Part shown: positions 8,386 through 16,616 of the stretch, piece after piece
Position numbering within the stretch: the first letter of the stretch is position 1
Layout: every line of letters starts with the position of its first letter
Assembly (NCBI RefSeq): GCF_900114035.1
Contig: NZ_FORP01000001.1
Coordinates: 558,001-622,000 of the forward strand
DNA from: Amycolatopsis sacchari
GTDB lineage: Bacteria; Actinomycetota; Actinomycetes; Mycobacteriales; Pseudonocardiaceae
Length of the DNA: 64,000 nt
Direction of reading: 5' to 3'
Notes under the pieces: generated by a model
Told to the model about the DNA's origin: nothing
The model's database searches: none
The model's input: the letters and a program-made list of their open reading frames with translations, nothing else
Translations under genes and position numbers: made by a program

Positions 8386-9201
8386 ATGCGGGTTTCCGCG
8401 CTGCGTTCCGCCGGGGTGGCCGGCCTCGCCGCCACGGCGCTCCTCGCCGTCACCACGCCGGCCGGCGCCGCGGCCACCGGGCCCGGCGACGGATCGGCGT
8501 ACGGCGCGTCCGCCACCGTCTCCCTGCTGCCCGGTGTGCTGGGCGCCCCCGGCCTCACCGTCGACACCGGGCGCCTCGCGTCCTCCAGCACCGGGGGTCC
8601 CACCAGCGCCTCGGTCGTCGACGCCCCGCTGAAGGGCCTCGTCACCGCGAAGGCGATCACCAGCTCCGCGAAGCACGACAGCACCAGCGGGGAGGTGGCC
8701 GCGACCGCTGCGATCGTCGACGCCGCCCTGCCGGTGCTCGCGCCGCTCGCGGGCCGAACCCCGACCGCACGCGTGATCAGCGCCCGGTGCGCCGGCACGG
8801 CGGACGGCGTCACCGGCAGCTCTGAGCTCGCCGGCCTCGACCTCGGCCGCCTCGGCAGCCTTCCGGTCGGCACCGGCCCCAACCGCGAACTCGGCGTGCC
8901 CGGGGTGGTGCGGGTGATCGTCAACGAGCAGGTCCGGCACGCCGACGGCAGCCTGACCGTGAACGCGCTACACATCAAGCTGCTCGGCGGGGCCGTCACC
9001 GGCGCGCTCGGCAACGGTGACGTGGTGCTCGCGTCCGCCACGTGCGGCAAGGCCACCACCCCGCGCGGCGAGACCAGCACGCCCACCCCGGCGCCGACCC
9101 AGGCGCCGCCCGCCGGTGCCGCGAGCGGTGGCGGTCAGGTCCGCGTCATCCCGGTCGGCGCCCCGCAGACCGGCGACGGCAGCCTCGCGACGGACCGATG
9201 A
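8386..9201 (+). CDS. secreted choice-of-anchor P-type protein, probable sortase substrate
   Basis: A 271-residue protein. Residues 1-28 are a Sec signal peptide (Arg, then AGVAGLAATALLAVTTPAGA|A). The mature part (VSLLPGVLGAPGLTVDTGRLASSS ... NALHIKLLGGA ... VVLASATCGK) matches the choice-of-anchor P pattern of actinobacterial surface proteins. A Pro/Thr/Ala linker follows, then a C-terminal VGAPQTGDGSLATDR tail. The tail contains a PQTG sequence reminiscent of sortase sorting motifs but has no following transmembrane helix. The stop overlaps the start of the class F sortase gene (ATGA), so the two are translationally coupled and likely enzyme and substrate. The sorting role is inferred. Confidence 0.75.
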   Translation: MRVSALRSAGVAGLAATALLAVTTPAGAAATGPGDGSAYGASATVSLLPGVLGAPGLTVDTGRLASSSTGGPTSASVVDAPLKGLVTAKAITSSAKHDSTSGEVAATAAIVDAALPVLAPLAGRTPTARVISARCAGTADGVTGSSELAGLDLGRLGSLPVGTGPNRELGVPGVVRVIVNEQVRHADGSLTVNALHIKLLGGAVTGALGNGDVVLASATCGKATTPRGETSTPTPAPTQAPPAGAASGGGQVRVIPVGAPQTGDGSLATDR

Positions 9202-9788
9202 GCGGCACACCCCTCCGCCGCTGGGCGGTCCTGCTGCTCGCGCTGGCCGCCGCGCTGCTGCTCGGCGGCTGCGGGGCCGGTCCGGCGAGCACGGCGCCGC
9301 CGCCCGCGCCTACCGCCCCGGTCACCGCGGACCCCGGGCCCGTGCTGCCCACGTGGGTCGAACTGCCGAGCATCGACGCCCGCTCCAGCCTCGTGCAGCT
9401 CGGCCTCAACCCCGACCGCACCGTCGAGGTGCCGCCGGTCGACCAGCCGCTGCAGGCGGGCTGGTACCGGTACAGCCCGCCACCGGGCCAGACCGGTCCC
9501 GCCGTGATCCTCGGTCACATCGACGGCAACCACCAGAAAGGCATCTTCTGGCGGCTGCACGAGGTCAAGACCGGCGACCAGGTCAAGGTGGGCCGCGCCG
9601 ACGGGAGCACGCTCGCGTTCACGGTGACCAAAGTGGACCAGGTCGCCAAGAGCTCGTTCCCGACCGAGGCGGTCTACGGTGACACCGCGGAGCCCGAACT
9701 GCGGCTCATCACGTGCGGTGGCGCGTACGACGCGGCCAACCACAACTACCTGGACAACGTGATCGTCTACGCGAGGCTGGCGGCCTGA
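9198..9788 (+). CDS. class F sortase
   Basis: A 196-residue protein with the class F sortase catalytic layout: His107 in VILGHIDG, Cys173 in RLITCGGAYD, and Arg193 near the C-terminus as the likely third residue. The NYLDNVIVYA end is typical of class F. The N-terminus is hydrophobic with a lipobox-like LLGGC at residues 21-25, so it may be lipid-anchored rather than held by a simple helix; a Pro/Ala/Thr linker follows. Sortases cleave after Thr in a sorting motif and transfer the protein to the cell surface. Class F substrates are poorly known, so the coupled upstream gene is the obvious candidate. ATG at 9198 overlaps the upstream TGA. Confidence 0.9.
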   Translation: MSGTPLRRWAVLLLALAAALLLGGCGAGPASTAPPPAPTAPVTADPGPVLPTWVELPSIDARSSLVQLGLNPDRTVEVPPVDQPLQAGWYRYSPPPGQTGPAVILGHIDGNHQKGIFWRLHEVKTGDQVKVGRADGSTLAFTVTKVDQVAKSSFPTEAVYGDTAEPELRLITCGGAYDAANHNYLDNVIVYARLAA

Positions 9789-10051
9789 TCCCCCGGCGTG
9801 GCGACGGTCAGCAGCCGGGTCCCCGTCATCTCCAGCCGGATGCCCCGGCTGTCCGAGGCGAAGCGCAGCACGACCTCGGTGCAGCTGGGGCAGCGGACCA
9901 CGAGCGCGGGCGCGTCCGGGTAGAGGTCGTGCGCGGCGAGCGGGCCGCTGGACCCGCACGAGGCGCACGTGACCGTCGCCGCGGCGAGGTCGACGGCGAA
10001 CAACTCGCTCAGCGGACCGGCGATCGCGTTGCCGTCCAGTGGTGCGGTCAC
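9767..10051 (-). CDS. DUF6510 family zinc-ribbon-like protein
   Basis: A 94-residue protein with DGNAIAGPLSELFAVD at its N-terminus and two CxxC pairs (CASC and CPSC) spaced as in a zinc ribbon, matching the small DUF6510 proteins of actinomycetes. The GTG at 10051 is preferred because a perfect AGGAGG lies six bases upstream; an in-frame GTG at 10072 overlaps the previous gene. It lies directly downstream of the sulfite-oxidase-like gene, a common association in actinobacteria, and its 3' end overlaps the convergent sortase gene by 22 bp. Possible roles in metal or cofactor delivery are speculation. Confidence 0.78.
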   Translation of the reverse strand: MTAPLDGNAIAGPLSELFAVDLAAATVTCASCGSSGPLAAHDLYPDAPALVVRCPSCTEVVLRFASDSRGIRLEMTGTRLLTVATPGDQAASLA

Positions 10052-10064
10052 GGTCGTCCTCCTG

Positions 10065-10670
10065 TCAGTCACCGGCGTAGCGCTGCTGCTGCCACGGGTC
10101 GCCGTGGTTGTGGTAGCCGAAGGTCTCCCAGAACCCGGGCCGGTCGGTGCGGGACAGCTCGATGCCGCGCACCCACTTCGCCGACTTCCAGAAGTAGAGG
10201 TGCGGCACGAGCAGCCGCGCCGGCCCGCCGTGCTCGGGGGCGAGCGGTTTACCCGCGTAGCCGTCGACCACCCACGCCTTGCCGCCCAGCACGTCGGCCA
10301 GCGGCAGGTTGGTGGTGTACCCGCCGTCGCAGAACGCCACGACGTACTCGGCTTCGGCCGGCACGTCGCCGAGCAGCAGGTCGAGGCTGACCCCGGACCA
10401 CGTGGTGTCGAACTTCGACCAGCTGGTCACGCAGTGGATGTCGACGGTGGTCGTCTCGTGGGGGAGCCGCTGGAACTCCGCCCAGCTCCACCGCCTCGGC
10501 TCGGCGATCTCGCCGCGGACGGTGAAGTCCCACGCGTCGAGGTGCCGCCGCGGCACGGGACCCGCCGACAGCACGGGGAACCCGTCGCCGACGTCGTACT
10601 GCCCGGGCGGGAGCCGTCCGGGCGGGCCGCCACGGCGACGGCCGGAGAAACCGCGGGTCACGAGAGCCAT
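10065..10670 (-). CDS. sulfite-oxidase-like molybdopterin-dependent oxidoreductase
   Basis: A 201-residue protein with the Moco domain of the sulfite oxidase superfamily only. The Mo-ligating cysteine is Cys80 in VDIHCVTSWSKFDTTW, followed by the GVSLDLLL, FCDGGYTTNLPL and HGGPARLLVPHLYFWKSAKWV segments seen in YedY-like and bacterial sulfite-oxidase-like enzymes. It has no Tat signal and no heme or dimerisation domain, so it should be cytoplasmic. It appears to form a two-gene operon with the DUF6510 gene. In related actinobacteria I expect a flavin/ferredoxin reductase partner between them; none is present here. Substrate unknown. Confidence 0.87.
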   Translation of the reverse strand: MALVTRGFSGRRRGGPPGRLPPGQYDVGDGFPVLSAGPVPRRHLDAWDFTVRGEIAEPRRWSWAEFQRLPHETTTVDIHCVTSWSKFDTTWSGVSLDLLLGDVPAEAEYVVAFCDGGYTTNLPLADVLGGKAWVVDGYAGKPLAPEHGGPARLLVPHLYFWKSAKWVRGIELSRTDRPGFWETFGYHNHGDPWQQQRYAGD

Positions 10671-10705
10671 GCGCGCATCATGCCGCCGCCGCAGGCGGGG
10701 GACAA

Positions 10706-11443
10706 CTACGCGTGCACGCGGCACAACCGCTGACCCGGCCCCGTCGCGGGCAGGCCGAGCACCTCCAGCGCGGCCCACATCGTCGCCTGGTTCGCGGTGA
10801 CCACCGGTTTGCCCAGCTCGCGCTCCAGCGGTGCGATCAGGTCGTAGGTGGGCAAAGCGGTGCAGCTGACGAACACGGCGTCGGCGTCGGCCCGGTTCCC
10901 GGTGAGGACCAGGTCGGCGACCTGGGTGTAGGAGGCGGTCAGCGCCTCGTCCACCGGCACGCCCAGCGCGGTGGTGTCCGCGACCTCGAACCCGGCCTCG
11001 GCCAGGTAGCGGGCCAGCCGTTCGCCCACGGGTTCCTCGTACGGGTGCACCACGGCGATACGGCGCGCGCCCACGGCCCGCAGTGCACGCACGGCGGCGC
11101 CGCTGGTGGTCAGCGCGTGCGGGGCACCGGCCGCCAGCATCGCCCGGCGCAGCTCGCCTTCCGCCCGCGCACCCCCGGCGAAACTGCACGACGTGCACGC
11201 GTAGGCCACGACCCGGGCGCCGATCTCGCACACCTCCCGCGTGGGCCGTGCCACGACGGACGGATCACCCAGCGCGGACACGGTGCCGAGGTTGTCCGCA
11301 CCCGTGACGCGCTCGGTGCGGGCGATGAACACCGACACCGTGTCCGGCACCCACCGCCACAGCTCGCGGTCGCGGGAGAAGTCGTACGGTGCCACGACAC
11401 CGAGACCCACCTGGGGTTCGGGACCGGGCGTTTCGACGCGCAC
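10706..11443 (-). CDS. maleate isomerase / Asp-Glu racemase family protein
   Basis: A 245-residue protein with the two-cysteine active site of the Asp/Glu racemase superfamily: Cys83 in VAYACTSCSF and Cys194 in VFVSCTALPTYD. The VAYACTS plus VSCTALPTYD combination and a length near 250 indicate the maleate cis-trans isomerase/arylmalonate decarboxylase branch rather than amino acid racemases. Start GTG at 11443 gives RVETPGPEPQVGLGVVAPYDF, with the conserved LGVVAPYD near the N-terminus. No maleate or nicotinate pathway genes lie nearby, so the substrate is open. Confidence 0.82.
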   Translation of the reverse strand: MRVETPGPEPQVGLGVVAPYDFSRDRELWRWVPDTVSVFIARTERVTGADNLGTVSALGDPSVVARPTREVCEIGARVVAYACTSCSFAGGARAEGELRRAMLAAGAPHALTTSGAAVRALRAVGARRIAVVHPYEEPVGERLARYLAEAGFEVADTTALGVPVDEALTASYTQVADLVLTGNRADADAVFVSCTALPTYDLIAPLERELGKPVVTANQATMWAALEVLGLPATGPGQRLCRVHA

Positions 11444-11537
11444 CGCAGGGACACTAGTTCAAACCCCGCCCCGGCCGGTTCAGCCCATCGGGTCCGCTCC
11501 GATTGCGGGCCGGGCGCCGACGCCGCACCGTCGAAGG

Positions 11538-12551
11538 GTGAAGATCAAGCTGGTTCCCCTCATCGCCGCGGCCGGCCTGCTGGCCGCGTGCAGCACCGGG
11601 CAGAGCGCCTCGAAGGACGAGCAGGCGTGGTCGTCGCTGGCGCCGCTGCGCGCGACGTCGAGCGCACCCGCGCCGCCCGATCCCGCCGCGGTGGGTGCCA
11701 ACGAGCTGGGACTGGTGCCCGTGCTGATGTACCACCGGATCGTCGAGCAGCCCAAGTCCGTCTACGACCGCAGCCCCGCCGACTTCCGCGCGGAACTGGA
11801 ACGCCTCGCGCGGGAGAATTACGTGCCGGTCACCGCCGCGGAGTTCACCGCGGGCACGATCGACGTGCCCGCCGGGGCGCATCCCGTCGTGCTCACCTTC
11901 GACGACGGCGATCCGAGCCAGTTCGCACTGGGCGCGGACGGAAACCCCGCGCCGCAGACGGCCGTGGGCATCCTGCTCGACGTCGCCCGCGCCCACCCCG
12001 GCTTCCGCCCGGTCGCGACCCTGTACGTCAACCAGACCCCGTTCGGCGATCCCGGCGGCCACAGGACGCTGCCGTGGCTGCTGGCGCACGGGTTCGACAT
12101 CGGCAACCACACGCTGACCCACGCCAACCTGCGGCAGGAGTCCGCGGACGCGGCCACGGAGGAGATCGCCGGGAACGACAAGGAGATCCGCTCCGCGGCA
12201 CCCGGCGCGAACCCCACGACGATCGCGCTGCCGTTCGGCATCCACCCGCGGCAGCAGGACCTGGCGCTCAAGGGGCCCGGCTACGACTACCGCGGCGCGT
12301 TCCTCGTCGGCGCCAACCCGTCCCGCTCGCCGTACTCCGCGAAGTTCGACCCGCTGCAGATCCCGCGCATCCGCTCGCAGGCCGCCACCGGGAAGGAGGC
12401 GGAATACGGCTCCACGGTCTGGCTCGACAAGCTGGCGGCCGACCCCGGCTCGCGCTACACCTCCGACGGCGACCCCGAGCGCATCTCCTATCCCCGCGGG
12501 GACAGCGAAAAAGTGGCCGCGGCGTACGTGAACCGGGTGAACCCCTATTGA
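11538..12551 (+). CDS. lipoprotein polysaccharide deacetylase (NodB fold)
   Basis: A 337-residue protein. The N-terminus is a lipoprotein signal with a lipobox ending at Cys18 (GLLAAC). The catalytic domain carries the NodB motifs: VLTFDDGD at 118-125 (base and metal aspartates) and HTLTH at 191-195 (metal histidines). The VPVLMYHRI entry is typical of carbohydrate esterase family 4 proteins acting on cell-wall glycans. Substrates of the family are N-acetyl groups of peptidoglycan, chitin or similar polymers; which applies here is not evident. GTG at 11538 is chosen because it directly precedes the signal peptide. It acts outside the membrane. Confidence 0.9.
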   Translation: MKIKLVPLIAAAGLLAACSTGQSASKDEQAWSSLAPLRATSSAPAPPDPAAVGANELGLVPVLMYHRIVEQPKSVYDRSPADFRAELERLARENYVPVTAAEFTAGTIDVPAGAHPVVLTFDDGDPSQFALGADGNPAPQTAVGILLDVARAHPGFRPVATLYVNQTPFGDPGGHRTLPWLLAHGFDIGNHTLTHANLRQESADAATEEIAGNDKEIRSAAPGANPTTIALPFGIHPRQQDLALKGPGYDYRGAFLVGANPSRSPYSAKFDPLQIPRIRSQAATGKEAEYGSTVWLDKLAADPGSRYTSDGDPERISYPRGDSEKVAAAYVNRVNPY

Positions 12552-12669
12552 CATGAGCCCGAGGAGGGAGAGAGTACAAAAGACCCCGTAGGCGGGGACG
12601 CCGTGCTCTTCCACGCCGCCGTCGACGAGCGCGATGGTTTCGAGGAATCCCTCAGCTTGGAGCTTTCCG

Positions 12670-13443
12670 ATGACGAAGACCCTGTCGGAACCGGACTACC
12701 TGGCCTCGGCGCTGGCGGCCGCGAACCTGGTGTCCTTCGCGGATCCGGCGCACCCGTGCCGGCTGCTGCCCGGGCCCGGCCGCATCGACGTGGAACTCGA
12801 GGACGGTGACCGCGAGGCGCTCGCCGCCTGCGGCGGGAGCGTGCTGAACCTGCAGCTGGCCCTGCGGGCCGCGGGGCACGCGGCGACCGTGGACCTGCTG
12901 CCCGACCGGACCCGGCCCGAACTGCTGGCGACCGTGTCGATCCGCGCCCGCTGCCTGCCGAGCCCCCAGGAACGGGCGCTGGCGCGGGCCATCCCCGCCG
13001 CGTCGGCGCCGCCCCGCGCGGACGGGGCGGGCCCGGTACCCGCCGCGGTGCGGCAGACGCTCGTGCGTGCCGCCGAACGCGAGGAGGCCGACCTCCTGCT
13101 GCTCGAACCGCCCGGCGAGGTCACCGCGCTGCGGGGTGTGCTGAGCGACGCGGGCTGGCTGCCCGGTGCCGCCGCCGGCCCGGCCGGCCTGGTGGCGGTG
13201 CTCAGTTCCTACACCGACAGCCTGCGCGGGCAGGTGCAGGCCGGCCGTGCGCTGCAGCGCGTGCTGCTGACCGGGTGCGTCCAGGGCGCGCGCACGGCCG
13301 TGTTGCTGCGGCCGGAAGCCGTGCAGAAGGCACGGCCGGAGCTGCGCACCTTCCTCGGCCACCAGCTCAACCCGCAGGCGGTGCTGGCGTTCGACTACGC
13401 GCCGGCGCTGCCGCCGCGGCAGCGCCGCGCCACCCACCGCTGA
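12670..13443 (+). CDS. Acg-family nitroreductase-like protein (short form)
   Basis: A 257-residue protein. The segment EALAACGGSVLNLQLALRAAGHAATVDLLPD matches the flavin-pocket region of Acg/Rv2032-type nitroreductase-like proteins. Family members run to about 330 residues, so this one is short at the N-terminus and lid region and may have lost flavin binding or catalysis. ATG at 12670 follows a GGAG eight bases upstream. In mycobacteria the family belongs to the dormancy (DosR) regulon; I see no DosR-type palindrome in the 118 bp upstream. A strong terminator follows directly. Confidence 0.65.
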   Translation: MTKTLSEPDYLASALAAANLVSFADPAHPCRLLPGPGRIDVELEDGDREALAACGGSVLNLQLALRAAGHAATVDLLPDRTRPELLATVSIRARCLPSPQERALARAIPAASAPPRADGAGPVPAAVRQTLVRAAEREEADLLLLEPPGEVTALRGVLSDAGWLPGAAAGPAGLVAVLSSYTDSLRGQVQAGRALQRVLLTGCVQGARTAVLLRPEAVQKARPELRTFLGHQLNPQAVLAFDYAPALPPRQRRATHR

Positions 13444-13456
13444 ACTCCCTTCCTCC

Positions 13457-13491
13457 GACGATGCCCCGGCCCTCCCGGCCGGGGCATCGTC
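13457..13491 (+). terminator. intrinsic terminator-like hairpin after the Acg-like gene
   Basis: GACGATGCCCCGGCC and its exact reverse complement GGCCGGGGCATCGTC flank a five-base CTCCC loop: a 15-bp perfect stem beginning 14 bp after the stop codon. The U-tract is weak, as is usual in high-GC actinobacteria. Confidence 0.8.
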
Positions 13492-13734
13492 ATGTCCGGG
13501 CCCGGAAAACCGCGAAACCGTTTCCTTAAAAAGAGTTCGCGTCTGCTCGGAATGTGATTCTCTTTCGTAGTCGATCAGCCACAGTGGACACTCGTCGGCG
13601 ACGTTTCACCCGGTAGGAAGGGTGGCGCCGGACTCGTCCGGGTACCAGAGCCTGCGCGTGCGAAATCGCACACCTACATTCGGTGCGTCGACTCCGGCGC
13701 TCAGTGAAAAGATTTTCGAGAATGGAGACAACAG

Positions 13735-14706
13735 TTGTCCAGGTGGCCACGGACCGTTTCGCTCGCCTGCTCGGCGATCCTGCTCGCGGCCGGCCTGGCG
13801 GTGGGCACCGCACCGGCGCTGGCCTATCCGCCCCGCATCAAGGTCTTCGTCGCCAACACCGGCTCCCGCAACGTCACGGTCTACGACACCCGCACCACGC
13901 AGCTGCTGGACGACGTCCCCGTGCAGGCCGCGCCCGTCGGGGTGGCCGTGTCGCCCAACGGTGACCGGGTCTACGTCGCGAACGAACTGTCGAACACGCT
14001 TTCCGTGGTCGACGCCAACACCCACCGCGTGCTCGCGACGGTGCCGGTCGGCTCACACCCCTTCGGCGTCGCGGCGAGCCCGTCCCGGGTCTACGTGGCC
14101 AATTTCAGCGACAGCACCGTGACCGTGATCGACGCGGCCACCAACGCCCCGATCGCGACCGTGCCCGTCGGCCGGTTCCCGCACACCCCCGCGCTCAGCC
14201 CCGACGGCCGCAGCCTGCTCGTCACCGCCAACGGCGCCGACTCGGTCACCGTGCTCAACACCGGCACCAACCGCGTCACCGGCACCATCCCGGTCGGCCG
14301 GTTCCCGGCGGGGATCGCCATCACGCCGCGAGGCCGCGCGTACGTCGCGAACACCGGCAGCGACACGGTCTCGATCATCAACGTCCTCACCGGCCTGGTC
14401 ACCGCGACCGTGCCGGTCGGGGACGCGCCGATCGGCGTCGCCAGCACCGGCGGCGGCACCGTGTACGTGACCAACAGCGGCTCCGACACCGTCTCCCAGC
14501 TGCCGTCGGGTGCCACCAGCGTCGCCTCGACCATCCCGGTCGGCGACCAGCCCGAGGGCATCGCGGCCGCACCGGACAACAGTTACGTGTACGTGACCAA
14601 CACGGGCTCGGACGCGATGTCCGTCCTCGACGTCCGGTCCGCGTCGGTCACCGCGACCGTGCCGGTGGGCAGCCAGCCGGAGGGCGTAGCCGTGTCGCCC
14701 GGTTAG
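13735..14706 (+). CDS. secreted YVTN/YNCE-type beta-propeller protein
   Basis: A 323-residue protein with a Sec signal peptide (about residues 1-30, ending APALA|Y). The rest is seven tandem blades of about 42 residues, each with a VYVAN/VYVTN strand, a D-T-V-S/T-V-I/L core and a TVPVG turn, the hallmark of YVTN propellers. The last blade stops at VAVSPG, so the ring probably closes with N-terminal strands. TTG at 13735 is used because GGAG lies eight bases upstream and the signal peptide starts there. Such proteins are extracellular or surface exposed; no ligand is known. The region 13492-13734 upstream has no gene. Confidence 0.88.
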   Translation: MSRWPRTVSLACSAILLAAGLAVGTAPALAYPPRIKVFVANTGSRNVTVYDTRTTQLLDDVPVQAAPVGVAVSPNGDRVYVANELSNTLSVVDANTHRVLATVPVGSHPFGVAASPSRVYVANFSDSTVTVIDAATNAPIATVPVGRFPHTPALSPDGRSLLVTANGADSVTVLNTGTNRVTGTIPVGRFPAGIAITPRGRAYVANTGSDTVSIINVLTGLVTATVPVGDAPIGVASTGGGTVYVTNSGSDTVSQLPSGATSVASTIPVGDQPEGIAAAPDNSYVYVTNTGSDAMSVLDVRSASVTATVPVGSQPEGVAVSPG

Positions 14707-14806
14707 TCACGATCCAGCACGCAGAGTGTTGGGGAGATATTGCGCGGATAGACGCGCATGTGGTTACTTTTCCGCCTCGGGGAATGTACGGAAAGGCGGA
14801 AACCAG

Positions 14807-16612
14807 GTGCGGTCGTCCATGTTCAGGCGCTTCCGGGCAGGCGCGGCGGTGCTCGCGGCGGTACTCGTGGCGGGCCCGTTCGCGCCCGCGGCGCAGGCGC
14901 AGCAGAGCGGCAAGGTGCTGCGGGTGGCGCTGGTGCAGGAGATCGACCACCTGAACCCGTTCCTCGCCTCGTTCGCCTCCAGCACCATGATCGGCCGGAT
15001 GACGTGGGAGTTCCTCACGCTGCCCTCGGCCGAGGACAACACGCCCAGCCCCGGCCTGGCGACATCGTGGACCACCTCCGACGACAAGCTGACCTGGACC
15101 TACCAGATCCGCCAGGGCCTCAAGTGGTCCGACGGGCAGCCGGTGACCGCGAAGGACGCGGCGTTCACCTTCAACCGGATCATGACCGACGAGAAGGCGC
15201 AGGAGGCCAACGGCACCTACGTCGAGAACTTCGCCAGCGTGACCGCGCCGGACGACCACACGCTGGTCATCCGCACGAAGGCGCCGCAGGCCAGCATGAC
15301 AGCCATCGACGTGCCGATCGTGCCCGAGCACGTCTGGGCGGGCATCGGCGACATGAACGACGCCAAGACCGACTCGGTGCCGGTCGTGGGGGTCGGGGAC
15401 GGCCCGTTCCTGATCACCGAGTACCGGCCGAACGAGCTGGTGCGGCTGAAGGCCAACCCGGACTACTGGCGAGGCAAGGCGAAGTACGACGAGCTGCAGT
15501 TCATCAGCTACAAGAACGCCGACGCGGCGGTCAACGCGCTGCGCAACGACGAGGTCGATCTGGTCAACCGGCTCACCGCGACCCAGTTCGACCAGCTCAA
15601 GCACGAGTCCGGCATAGCGGTCAACCAGGCCACCGGCCGCCGCTACCGCGAACTGCTGATCAACCCCGGCGCGCAGAACGCCGCCCACCAGCCCATCGGT
15701 GACGGCAACCCGGCGCTCAAGGACGTGCGGGTGCGCAAGGCGATCGCGCAGGCCATCGACCCGCAGACCCTCATCGACAAGGTGCTGGGCGGCTACGGCC
15801 AGCTCGGCGGCGGCCTCGTGCCCGCCGCGTTCCCGCTCTACCACTGGGAACCCGCGCCGGACCAGCGCTACAAGTTCGACCAGGCCGCCGCGGCCGCCGC
15901 GCTCGACGCGGCCGGGTACCGGACCGGTCCCGGCGGCACGCGCGTCGGCCCCGACGGCAAGCCGCTGGAGCTGCGGCTGCTGGGCCGCGCCAGCGAGGAC
16001 TTCGCGCAGCGCGGGTCCGACTACATCGTGAGCTGGCTGGGCGGGCTCGGCATCAAGGTCACCAAGCAGCTGGTGTCGGACAACGAGGTGCAGGACCGCA
16101 CCGACAACGGCGACTACGACCTCGCGTTCTCCGGCTGGGGCACCAGCCCCGACCCGGACTACGTGCTCAGCAAGCAGACGTGTGCCGCGCTGCCCGCGAC
16201 CTCGGGCAGCAGCAGTAGCGCCTCGCTGTTCTGCGACGCCGAGTTCGACTCGCTCTACCAGCGGGAGAGCACCGAACTGGACCAGACCAAACGCGCCGAC
16301 CTGGTCAAGCAGGCGCAGGCCCGCTACTACGACCAGGTGCCCAGCCTGGTCCTCGACTACGACAACCCGCTCGAGGCCTACCGCTCCGACCGGTTCACCA
16401 GCTTCCCGAAGCAGCCCGCGAACACCGGCAACATCATGGAGCAGAGCGGCTACTGGAGCTTCTACGGTGCCGTGCCCGCCGAGGGCGGCGGCGGGGGAGG
16501 CGGCCTGCCCGCCGGGGCGTGGGTCGCGATCGGCGCCGCGGTCGTGGTCGTCGTGGTGATCGGTGGCGTGACGGCCTCGCGCCGGCGCAAGTCCGCCGAC
16601 GACCAGGAGTAG
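14807..16612 (+). CDS. peptide/nickel-type ABC transporter substrate-binding protein with C-terminal membrane anchor
   Basis: A 601-residue family 5 solute-binding protein. After a cleavable-looking signal (AVLAAVLVAGPFAPAAQAQ) come the family features LNPF near the mature N-terminus, LTWTYQIRQGLKWSDGQPVTAKD, and NPDYW. It has no lipobox. Instead it ends with a glycine-rich linker, a hydrophobic helix (about residues 565-590) and a RRRK tail, so the C-terminus anchors it in the membrane. GTG at 14807 is preferred for its GGCGGA ribosome-binding site. First gene of a four-gene importer operon. Substrate is probably an oligopeptide or similar, not determined. Confidence 0.9.
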   Translation: MRSSMFRRFRAGAAVLAAVLVAGPFAPAAQAQQSGKVLRVALVQEIDHLNPFLASFASSTMIGRMTWEFLTLPSAEDNTPSPGLATSWTTSDDKLTWTYQIRQGLKWSDGQPVTAKDAAFTFNRIMTDEKAQEANGTYVENFASVTAPDDHTLVIRTKAPQASMTAIDVPIVPEHVWAGIGDMNDAKTDSVPVVGVGDGPFLITEYRPNELVRLKANPDYWRGKAKYDELQFISYKNADAAVNALRNDEVDLVNRLTATQFDQLKHESGIAVNQATGRRYRELLINPGAQNAAHQPIGDGNPALKDVRVRKAIAQAIDPQTLIDKVLGGYGQLGGGLVPAAFPLYHWEPAPDQRYKFDQAAAAAALDAAGYRTGPGGTRVGPDGKPLELRLLGRASEDFAQRGSDYIVSWLGGLGIKVTKQLVSDNEVQDRTDNGDYDLAFSGWGTSPDPDYVLSKQTCAALPATSGSSSSASLFCDAEFDSLYQRESTELDQTKRADLVKQAQARYYDQVPSLVLDYDNPLEAYRSDRFTSFPKQPANTGNIMEQSGYWSFYGAVPAEGGGGGGGLPAGAWVAIGAAVVVVVVIGGVTASRRRKSADDQE

Positions 16613-16616
16613 CGCC

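Noticed and set aside
12584-12597. CCCCG/CGGGG hairpin upstream of the Acg-like gene
   Set aside because: A 5-bp stem is too short and common in this composition to call a terminator or riboswitch.
13741-14706. Tandem repeat array or CRISPR in the 42-residue repeats
   Set aside because: The repeats are protein-coding propeller blades with in-frame variation, not a DNA repeat array; no CRISPR was seen anywhere.
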